DNA of 64,000 bases from Sulfurovum sp. UBA5198. Its GTDB lineage: Bacteria; Campylobacterota; Campylobacteria; Campylobacterales; Sulfurovaceae. The notes below the pieces were generated by a model. That model saw only the letters and a list, made by a program, of their open reading frames with translations. It had not been told where the DNA came from and did not search any database. The translations under genes and the position numbers were made by a program. The stretch is from assembly GCA_002412865.1 (NCBI GenBank), contig DHVW01000017.1, positions 286 to 64,285 on the forward strand, in the 5' to 3' direction. Below, piece after piece: positions 9,271 to 15,665 of the stretch; positions within the stretch are counted from its first letter, which is position 1; every line of letters starts with the position of its first letter.

Positions 9271-10541
9271 TACAATCTCCAAGTTGGTTTTTCTACAACA
9301 CCTTTGACATCCATGATTATCGGAGTGCCGTTTGATATACTAGCATACTGTTCTGTAGTAACATCTCTAAAATCATCATGTCCCACAGCGACTATCACGG
9401 CGTCATAACTGTTACTACCAAATGGTAATTTGTCTATGAAATTGAGCTTTTTACTCTCTAAATCGCTCTTATCAATCCAATAATCATACACATCGACATG
9501 ACATTCATAATCTTCTAGCTCTTTTATAATATCAAGTACTTTTGAGTTTCTCATATCAGGGCAGTTTTCTTTGAATGTTGCACCCATTACAAGCACTTTA
9601 GAGCCTTTTAGTTTTTTATCATTTTTAATCATTTGCTTAACGGTCTTATCTGCTATTAGTTTACTCATAGAATTATTTATCTGTCTAGCACCTAATATTA
9701 GATTTGGCATATAACCCAAACTTTGAGCCTTGTGAGTGAGGTAATATGGATCTACACCGATACAATGACCACCTACAAGCCCTGGCATAAGCTTTATAAA
9801 GTTCCACTTTGTACCAGCAGCTTCTATAACATCTCTTGTGTTTATGCCCATTAAATCAAATATTTGAGCCAATTCATTGATGAGGGCTATATTCACATCT
9901 CTTTGTGTATTTTCTATCACTTTTGCAGCCTCTGCTACTCTGATAGTTGGGGCTTTATGAGTACCTGCTGTGATTATAGTTTTGTAAAGTTCATCTACTT
10001 TTGTAGCTATCTCAGGTGTACTTCCACTTGTAATTTTGAGTATTTTAGTGACTGTATGTTCTTTGTCGCCTGGATTAATTCGCTCAGGAGAATATCCACA
10101 AAAGAAATCAACATTAAATTTCATTCCACTACCCTCTTCAAGTAGTGGCACGCAAACCTCTTCGGTTACTCCAGGGTAAACAGTGCTTTCATAAATTACT
10201 ATATCGCCTACTTTTAGCACTTTTGCTATACTCTGGGTGGATTTCACGATTGGAGTTAGGTCTGGCTCATTTGAGTTATCTATTGGCGTAGGTACTGTCA
10301 CAATATAAATATTACAATCTTTTGTATCATTGATATCCGTAGTGTAGCTCATGCCATTTGCTATCGTCTCTTTGACCTGTTCACTTGTTAGTTCTAATGT
10401 TCTATCTATTCCACTAAGAAGCTCATCTATACGAGGTTTATTAATATCAAGACCTACCACTTTGTACTTGCTACTAAATGCGTGAGCCAAAGGTAGACCC
10501 ACATATCCCAAGCCCACCAAACATATCTTATAATTATTCAT
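9270..10541 (-). CDS. wbpA: UDP-GlcNAc 6-dehydrogenase, WbpA type
   Basis: The 423-residue protein is a UDP-glucose/GDP-mannose dehydrogenase-family enzyme. The N-terminal Rossmann motif VGLGYVGLPLA is at residues 9-19. Catalytic-domain motifs include SPERINPG and the active-site cysteine in VGGHCIGVDPYYL, and a C-terminal UDP-binding domain contains MGATFKENCPDMRNS. It carries out the two-step NAD-dependent oxidation of UDP-GlcNAc to UDP-GlcNAcA, the first pathway step. The longest frame starts at 10604, but ATG 10541 has GGAGA five bases upstream and begins directly at the Rossmann fold, so I use it. It is the first gene of the operon. The TviB/WbpO relatives act on UDP-GalNAc or use different epimers, and the full WbpB-D-E-I set favours WbpA. 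Confidence 0.92.
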   Translation of the reverse strand: MNNYKICLVGLGYVGLPLAHAFSSKYKVVGLDINKPRIDELLSGIDRTLELTSEQVKETIANGMSYTTDINDTKDCNIYIVTVPTPIDNSNEPDLTPIVKSTQSIAKVLKVGDIVIYESTVYPGVTEEVCVPLLEEGSGMKFNVDFFCGYSPERINPGDKEHTVTKILKITSGSTPEIATKVDELYKTIITAGTHKAPTIRVAEAAKVIENTQRDVNIALINELAQIFDLMGINTRDVIEAAGTKWNFIKLMPGLVGGHCIGVDPYYLTHKAQSLGYMPNLILGARQINNSMSKLIADKTVKQMIKNDKKLKGSKVLVMGATFKENCPDMRNSKVLDIIKELEDYECHVDVYDYWIDKSDLESKKLNFIDKLPFGSNSYDAVIVAVGHDDFRDVTTEQYASISNGTPIIMDVKGVVEKPTWRL

Positions 10542-10628
10542 CAATTCTCCATCGCATTTTACTTGTTCAATTATAGCATAAATGGCTAAATAAACTACAA
10601 TCAAGAGGATTTATATCATGCAAAGAGC

Positions 10629-11363
10629 CTAATCTCTTATGCTTTTTGCATTTGGATTTCGCTGTTGCTTTAGCTCCATATCTATTATTTCTAGATTTAA
10701 ATTGGACTTTGAAGCAATCGTTCCACTTCTTACACTGCTTTTTTGGGGATTATACAAGCTAAATCCTGCCTCCCACATTCCCATTCGTACACTTGTTGCA
10801 GATGAGTATGTTGTCATCACTACACCATTATTAGATAACTTATATAGTAACTCAAAATACTCCCTTGTCCACAATGTTGGGTTTTTGGTTGGGCTAAATG
10901 CGTCTTGATAGATTATGTCAAATTTTGTAGTGATTTTTGGCAACTGCTCTCTAGCATCACCGATTATTATTGTGATTTTGAACTGCTCATCTTCATAAAA
11001 ATAGTTTTCACTAAGAGATATTATTATATCTCTTAGTGTCTCAAACTCTTTTGGATATTCGAAATTTACTAAACTCTTTACTAAAACCTCATCAAATTCA
11101 GGAGAGATTATCTCTATTTTAGAATTTATTTTATGAAGTTTACAGTAGTAAATAGTCGCTAAAGTGTTATATCCAAGACCATAACATATATCCAAAATGG
11201 TTATTTTTTCTTTGATTTGACTCAAAGTAAAAGCTGGAATAATATGTTTATTTAGCGTCTCGTTCAATGCACCGTCGGTTGTGGAGTGATAGCACTCATC
11301 AAACTGCGTTGAGTGCAAAGTATTTGTGCCGTCGTTTGTGAGGACTATTTGTCGATGATTCAT
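10629..11363 (-). CDS. MnmC/MnmD-like tRNA methyltransferase (stand-alone domain)
   Basis: The 244-residue protein is a class I SAM-dependent methyltransferase matching the N-terminal half of MnmC (DUF752). The SAM-binding motif ILDICYGLGYNTL lies near residue 57, and the diagnostic YQDAFSPTKNPTLWT segment near 153-167. In bifunctional MnmC this domain methylates 5-aminomethyluridine at the wobble position of tRNA to make mnm5U. Here the FAD-dependent oxidase half is absent, as in MnmD-type enzymes. The ATG overlaps the luxS stop by four bases. Both enzymes touch SAM metabolism: LuxS recycles the by-product of SAM-dependent methylation, so co-expression makes sense but is inference. The wobble-uridine target is assigned from the family only. 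Confidence 0.8.
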   Translation of the reverse strand: MNHRQIVLTNDGTNTLHSTQFDECYHSTTDGALNETLNKHIIPAFTLSQIKEKITILDICYGLGYNTLATIYYCKLHKINSKIEIISPEFDEVLVKSLVNFEYPKEFETLRDIIISLSENYFYEDEQFKITIIIGDAREQLPKITTKFDIIYQDAFSPTKNPTLWTREYFELLYKLSNNGVVMTTYSSATSVRMGMWEAGFSLYNPQKSSVRSGTIASKSNLNLEIIDMELKQQRNPNAKSIRD

Positions 11364-11854
11364 TTGATATTTAATGCCAACTCTTCATTATTCATAGTAC
11401 CTATTCCGCTTTTGAGTACATTGGAAGCTATCTCTTGTGCCTGAGTCAATGAATGCATTTCATAAGTCCCACATTGATACAGATTAAGCTCAGGAATATC
11501 AGCTTCGCTCGAAACTCCAAGTACATCTTTCATTGAGCTTTCCCACGCTAGAATGACACTAGCCTCATCTGGAGAACCCAAAAGTGACATATAAAATCCA
11601 GTGCGACAACCCATAGGAGAGATATCTATTATTTCTACGCTAATGCTATTTAGATGATCACGCATAAATCCCGCAAAAAGATGCTCTAGCGTGTGAATAC
11701 CTCTCTCGCTCAAAATTTGCTCATTAGGTACACAAAATCGTAGGTCATACACCGTGATATCATCTCCACTTGGAGACTTCATTCGTTTGGCAACTCTCAC
11801 AGCAGGAGCGGTCATGCGTGTATGGTCTACACAAAAACTATCTAATAATGGCAT
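11360..11854 (-). CDS. luxS: S-ribosylhomocysteine lyase LuxS
   Basis: The 164-residue protein is LuxS, which cleaves S-ribosylhomocysteine to homocysteine and DPD, the precursor of autoinducer 2. The metal ligands are visible as His54 and His58 in HTLEH and Cys128 in QCGTYEMH, and the catalytic cysteine is Cys83 in MGCRTGFY. Length and N-terminus (MPLLDSFCVDHTRM) are standard. It detoxifies the product of SAM-dependent methyl transfer in the cytoplasm. AI-2 signalling cannot be judged here, since no receptor gene is seen. It is divergent from ilvE across a 118-base AT-rich gap with a candidate extended -10 at 11872-11880, and is translationally coupled to the downstream methyltransferase. 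Confidence 0.97.
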   Translation of the reverse strand: MPLLDSFCVDHTRMTAPAVRVAKRMKSPSGDDITVYDLRFCVPNEQILSERGIHTLEHLFAGFMRDHLNSISVEIIDISPMGCRTGFYMSLLGSPDEASVILAWESSMKDVLGVSSEADIPELNLYQCGTYEMHSLTQAQEIASNVLKSGIGTMNNEELALNIK

Positions 11855-11871
11855 TTTCTATCCTTTTTTGT

Positions 11872-11880
11872 ATTGTATCA
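11872..11880 (-). promoter_or_regulatory. Candidate extended -10 promoter of luxS
   Basis: Read on the minus strand the bases give TGaTACAAT, 18 bases before the ATG, with an AAAGGA ribosome-binding site between. No good -35 is seen, which is usual in this phylum. Confidence 0.45.
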
Positions 11881-11972
11881 AAAAGAAGTTCAAACTTTAA
11901 CATAGGGCTAGCAGTCATATTTAACGATATTTTAGATATTATATTTACAATTTTTAGATTGGAGAAATAACA

Positions 11973-12893
11973 ATGAATGAAGCAAAATATATCTGGGTAG
12001 ATGGCGAATTTAAGCCATGGAAGGAAGCCACTACACATGTATTATCACATACAATCCATTATGGCAATGGAGTAATAGAAGGTACAAAAGCATATAAAAC
12101 AGCAAAAGGTTATGCTATTTTTAGGCTAAATGACCACACAACTAGGCTTATAGAGTCTGCTAAAATGACACATATTAATATTCCATATAGCGTGGAAGAG
12201 CTTAATAATGCTCAAGTTGAACTACTTCGTAAAAATGAGTTTGAAGGTGACAATGTATACCTAAGACCGTTTGCATTTTTGGGCTATGGAGTAATGGGTG
12301 TGTATCATAAAGACGCTCCAGTAGTCACATCTATAGCAGCTTGGGAATGGGGTGCGTATCTAGGAGAAGAGGGGATGCAAAAAGGGATTAAACTCAAAAT
12401 ATCATCATTCAATCGTCCATCAAACACATCAAATATGGGCAAAGCAAAAGCAACTGCTAATTATCTAAATAGCCAAATGGCAAAGTATGAAGCTATTGAT
12501 TGTGGGTACGAAGAGGCTTTACTTCTTGATGATCAAGGGTATGTTGCCGAGGCTACCGGGGCATCATTTTTCATGGTTAAAAATGGCGTTTTAATCTCAC
12601 CTCCAAATGACAATTCACTAGAATCAATCACTCAAAAAACAATCATCGAGATGGCTTTAAATATGGGCATAAAAGTAGAGAGAAGACGAATAAGTCGTGA
12701 AGAAGTATTTGTAGCAGATGAGGTATTTTTAACAGGAACGGCTGCAGAGGTAACTCCTGTGCGAATCGTAGATGGTAGAACCATAGGTTATGGATCTAGA
12801 GGCGAGATGACAGCAAAATTACAAGCAGCATATTTTGACATAGTATTTGGTAGAAACAAAGACTATGAACACTATTTAACATATATAAACTAA
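11973..12893 (+). CDS. ilvE: Branched-chain amino acid aminotransferase
   Basis: The 306-residue protein is a fold-type IV PLP aminotransferase of the IlvE group. It catalyses the last step of Leu, Ile and Val synthesis and the first of their breakdown. The N-terminal YIWVDGEFKPW and HYGNGVIEG segments are the family's beta-strand and substrate-loop signature. The Schiff-base lysine is Lys159 in AKATANYL, and the phosphate-binding EATGASFF and FLTGTAAEVTPV segments follow. A GGAGA site precedes ATG 11973. It heads a plus-strand operon with the SPFH protein (10-base gap) and hisIE, a mixed amino-acid biosynthesis context. D-amino-acid transaminase and aminodeoxychorismate lyase share the fold but differ in length and motifs. 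Confidence 0.95.
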   Translation: MNEAKYIWVDGEFKPWKEATTHVLSHTIHYGNGVIEGTKAYKTAKGYAIFRLNDHTTRLIESAKMTHINIPYSVEELNNAQVELLRKNEFEGDNVYLRPFAFLGYGVMGVYHKDAPVVTSIAAWEWGAYLGEEGMQKGIKLKISSFNRPSNTSNMGKAKATANYLNSQMAKYEAIDCGYEEALLLDDQGYVAEATGASFFMVKNGVLISPPNDNSLESITQKTIIEMALNMGIKVERRRISREEVFVADEVFLTGTAAEVTPVRIVDGRTIGYGSRGEMTAKLQAAYFDIVFGRNKDYEHYLTYIN

Positions 12894-12903
12894 GGGAAAA
12901 ATT

Positions 12904-14007
12904 ATGCCAGCAGATATGAATGATTATTTCAAAAAAAAGCAAAATGAAAACAATAAAAACAGCTCAAACAATAATAGCGGTGGTAACGGAAACAGTGGTG
13001 GTGGAAACTCTGGAGGATTTAATATGCCTCCAAACCCACTTGGAGAAATGAGCGACAAAACCAAACAAAGACTAATCGTTGGTGCTGTTTTGCTTGTATT
13101 ATTATTCCTATTAAGACCATTTGTGATTATCAATTCAGGCGAAGTTGGTATCAAAGTAACTATGGGTAAATTTAATTCAGTACCTCTAAATCCTGGATTG
13201 CACTTTTATATCCCAATGATAGAACAAGTAATCCCGGTGAATACAAAAATCAGATTAATCACATATAGTGACAAAGAGAGTGCAGCTGTTGGTGGAGATA
13301 ATATGAACGCTGGATATAGCTCAAAAAGTGGAGATGGATATGAAGGTGGATTAAAGGTAAACCCGTCTATTGGAGTCCTTGACAAACGAGGCTTGACCGT
13401 AAATATAGATATAGCCGTGCAATATCAACTAAGAGCAGCAGCAGCTCCAGCGACTATCAGTCAATGGGGTTCAAGCTGGGAAGAGAAAATCATAAACTCA
13501 AAACTCCGTGAAGTAGTACGAGATGTAGTGGGTCAATATACAGCTGAACAACTCCCAGAGATGAGAAACGAAATAGCTAAAGCAATACAGACAAAATTGA
13601 CTGTAAAAATGGAAGCTTTACCAAATGACCCTGTAATTTTATCATCAGTAGAGCTACGAAATATAGTATTACCTCAAAAGATAAAAGACCAAATAGAGAG
13701 AGTTCAGATAGCAAAACAAGATGTTACAATAGCTGAGCAACAAAAAGAGAAAGCAAAACAACTAGCCGACAAAGTAACCATTGAATCAATCGCACAAGCA
13801 AATGCCAATAAAGTAATAGCTCAGTCACTCTCTGCAGAACTAGTACAGATGGAGCAGATAAAAAATCAAGGCAAGTTTAATGATGCCCTTAGAGAAAACA
13901 AAAATGCACAAATCTTTCTAACTCCTGGTGGTGCTGTTCCTAATATTTGGGTTGATATGAAAACCAACAAACAGCAACAACAACAAATAAGTGGTGCAAA
14001 CCAATGA
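12904..14007 (+). CDS. SPFH/prohibitin-family membrane protein (HflK-like)
   Basis: The 367-residue protein is an SPFH (stomatin/prohibitin/flotillin/HflK) protein. It opens with an Asn/Ser/Gly-rich tail (residues 14-40) and one membrane span (about 59-77, many Leu and Val). The SPFH domain then runs to about residue 270 (SGEVGIKVTMGKF, ..PGLHFYIPMIEQV..), followed by an Ala/Gln/Lys/Glu-rich helix typical of oligomer-forming coiled coils. HflK opens with a similar Gly/Asn-rich tail, but no HflC partner gene lies next to it, so a prohibitin-like single gene is more likely. Such proteins form large rings on the membrane that organise proteases such as FtsH. The role here is unproven. Its stop overlaps the hisIE start by four bases. 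Confidence 0.85.
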   Translation: MPADMNDYFKKKQNENNKNSSNNNSGGNGNSGGGNSGGFNMPPNPLGEMSDKTKQRLIVGAVLLVLLFLLRPFVIINSGEVGIKVTMGKFNSVPLNPGLHFYIPMIEQVIPVNTKIRLITYSDKESAAVGGDNMNAGYSSKSGDGYEGGLKVNPSIGVLDKRGLTVNIDIAVQYQLRAAAAPATISQWGSSWEEKIINSKLREVVRDVVGQYTAEQLPEMRNEIAKAIQTKLTVKMEALPNDPVILSSVELRNIVLPQKIKDQIERVQIAKQDVTIAEQQKEKAKQLADKVTIESIAQANANKVIAQSLSAELVQMEQIKNQGKFNDALRENKNAQIFLTPGGAVPNIWVDMKTNKQQQQQISGANQ

Positions 14008-14672
14008 TAAGAATTGACTGGGAGAAGACACCTCTCATTCCAGTAATCTCCCAAGATAACATTACTAATGAAATCTTGATGCTCGCATACATGAATAGTG
14101 AAGCATATGAACTTACAAAAAGTACAGGTTATGCACACTACTTTAGCAGAAGCAAACAACGCATTTGGAAAAAAGGCGAAAGCTCAAATCATACTCAAGA
14201 GGTTCATGATATGCTTTTGGATTGTGATGGTGATACACTTATTCTTAAGATTACACAAAATGGAGTTGCTTGTCATACTGGACGAAAAAGTTGTTTTTTT
14301 ACCTCTATTACGAACAATAAAATTGTACTAGATAAAGAAGTAAACATGGACGCTATTTATGGTGTAGTGGATACACTGTATCATACTATTTTGGAGCGTA
14401 AATCTATCAATAATGAAAAGTCGTGGACAAAAAAATTACTACAAAATCCTGAACTATTGCGTGAAAAAATATTAGAAGAAGCGAATGAACTTTGCGTGGC
14501 TATACATGAAGAGAGTGATGAGCAAGTAATATATGAAGCTACTGATTTGCTATATCATGCACTTGTAGGTCTAGGCAGTAGAGAGATATCTCCTGATAGA
14601 GTAAAGCAAGAGCTTGGTCGTAGATTTGGAATGAGTGGGATAATCGAAAAAGAGAGTAGAGGAAGTAAATAA
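14004..14672 (+). CDS. hisIE: Bifunctional phosphoribosyl-AMP cyclohydrolase / phosphoribosyl-ATP pyrophosphatase
   Basis: The 222-residue protein fuses HisI (about 1-110) and HisE (about 120-215). The HisI half shows the Zn/Mg-binding segments MLLDCDGDTL and GVACHTGRKSCFF. The HisE half is an all-alpha MazG-like domain with EEANEL and YEATDLLYHALV, whose Glu and Asp bind Mg. It carries out the second and third steps of histidine biosynthesis, phosphoribosyl-ATP to phosphoribosyl-AMP and then ring opening to ProFAR. The fusion is common in proteobacteria. The start ATG overlaps the SPFH stop (ATGA). The rest of the his pathway is elsewhere apart from the HisZ-like gene at 29910. A perfect hairpin lies downstream. 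Confidence 0.95.
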   Translation: MIRIDWEKTPLIPVISQDNITNEILMLAYMNSEAYELTKSTGYAHYFSRSKQRIWKKGESSNHTQEVHDMLLDCDGDTLILKITQNGVACHTGRKSCFFTSITNNKIVLDKEVNMDAIYGVVDTLYHTILERKSINNEKSWTKKLLQNPELLREKILEEANELCVAIHEESDEQVIYEATDLLYHALVGLGSREISPDRVKQELGRRFGMSGIIEKESRGSK

Positions 14673-14747
14673 CTACTTTAAAAATAAAATACTGATAATA
14701 TATGATGTTTTATGAGAATGCAAAGCCCGCGAAGGACTCGCTGTAAA

Positions 14748-14770
14748 CAAAAGAGATAAAATCTCTTTTG
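14748..14770. terminator. Bidirectional terminator between hisIE and rpsI
   Basis: CAAAAGAGAT (14748-14757) and ATCTCTTTTG (14761-14770) form a perfect 10-bp stem with an AAA loop between convergent hisIE and rpsI. The arms supply A/T runs in both directions. Confidence 0.8.
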
Positions 14771-14776
14771 TAAAGA

Positions 14777-15166
14777 TTAACGCTTAGAGAACTGAGGAGA
14801 TCTTCTTGCTTTTCTTTTACCTGGTTTCTTACGCTCTACGATTCTTGAATCACGAGTTAAAAGACCCATTGGTTTTAGGATTGTTCTATAAGTTGGTTCA
14901 AAAATAGCTAGTGCTTTTGTGATACCATGCTTAAGAGCATCAGCTTGAGCTGAATAACCACCACCTAAAGTAGTAGCTTTAACATCCATGCCTTCAAGTT
15001 GTTTTGTAGCTTCTAGAGGAAGTCTAACTTTCATTTTCAAAGTCTCGTGACCACCAAGCCACTCATCAAGAGTTTTACCATTGATACTCATAGTGCCAGT
15101 ACCAGGAGTTAGCCAAACTTTTGCGATAGCACATTTTCTTTTGCCTGTTGCGTAAATAGTTGCCAT
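14777..15166 (-). CDS. rpsI: 30S ribosomal protein S9
   Basis: The 129-residue protein is ribosomal protein S9/uS9. It has the N-terminal YATGKRKCAIAKVWL and GTGTMSINGK segments, the central GGGYSAQADALKHGI loop, and the basic C-terminal tail ending in SPQFSKR, whose last residues reach the P-site tRNA. It follows rplM with a two-base gap, the conserved L13-S9 operon order of bacteria. Length and residues are normal. Transcription most likely comes from the promoter upstream of rplM. Confidence 0.98.
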   Translation of the reverse strand: MATIYATGKRKCAIAKVWLTPGTGTMSINGKTLDEWLGGHETLKMKVRLPLEATKQLEGMDVKATTLGGGYSAQADALKHGITKALAIFEPTYRTILKPMGLLTRDSRIVERKKPGKRKARRSPQFSKR

Positions 15167-15168
15167 CT

Positions 15169-15594
15169 TTAGTTTCCTTTGCTAAGTTGTGCAGTGTGAG
15201 GATGTTCACCACCTGCATATACTTTTAATTTTTTAATCATTTGTTTAGCTAGAGTTGTCTTTGGAAGCATACCTCTTACTGCTAAATTGTATAATTTTTC
15301 AGTGTGGTTATCAAGCATATCTCTTAGTTTATTGCTTTTTGTACTACCAAAATATCCGCTATAACGGAAATACTCTTTATCATCAAGCTTTGTTCCAGTA
15401 AATACAGCTTTTTCAGCATTGATAATAACTACATAATCTCCACAATCTACATTTGGAGTAAATGATGGTTTATGTTTTCCTCTAAGTAGTGTAGCTGCTT
15501 CAGTCAAGATACGACCAAAAGTTTTACCTTCTGCGTCTATCAAATGCCATTCGCGTACAACTTCATGAGGTTTTATGACAGATGTCAATTTCAT
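15169..15594 (-). CDS. rplM: 50S ribosomal protein L13
   Basis: The 141-residue protein is ribosomal protein L13/uL13, an early-assembly protein of the large subunit. Visible hallmarks are REWHLIDAEGKTFGRILTEA, LLRGKHKP, VDCGDYVVIINAEK and the C-terminal VYAGGEHPHTAQ. Length is standard. It is the first gene of the rplM-rpsI operon. AAGGAC precedes the ATG, and a TATAAT hexamer lies 33 bases upstream. Confidence 0.98.
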   Translation of the reverse strand: MKLTSVIKPHEVVREWHLIDAEGKTFGRILTEAATLLRGKHKPSFTPNVDCGDYVVIINAEKAVFTGTKLDDKEYFRYSGYFGSTKSNKLRDMLDNHTEKLYNLAVRGMLPKTTLAKQMIKKLKVYAGGEHPHTAQLSKGN

Positions 15595-15626
15595 GATAAG
15601 TCCTTGTTTGAATTTTTTGTGTTAGA

Positions 15627-15632
15627 ATTATA
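15627..15632 (-). promoter_or_regulatory. -10 box of the rplM-rpsI promoter
   Basis: The minus strand reads TATAAT here, preceded by an A/T-periodic stretch (tttaagtttaaaaagc) in place of a clear -35, as in many Campylobacter-type sigma-70 promoters. The expected start point lies near 15620. Confidence 0.6.
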
Positions 15633-15665
15633 GCTTTTTAAACTTAAATCTTCTTGAATTTTAGT

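Noticed and set aside
9271..9282. TTG 9282 start for wbpB
   Set aside because: ATG 9270 overlaps the wbpA stop as TAATG and starts at the conserved MKKFALIG.
11855..11972. Riboswitch or SAM-box in the luxS/ilvE gap
   Set aside because: The gap is too short and shows no conserved stem set, only promoter-like AT stretches.
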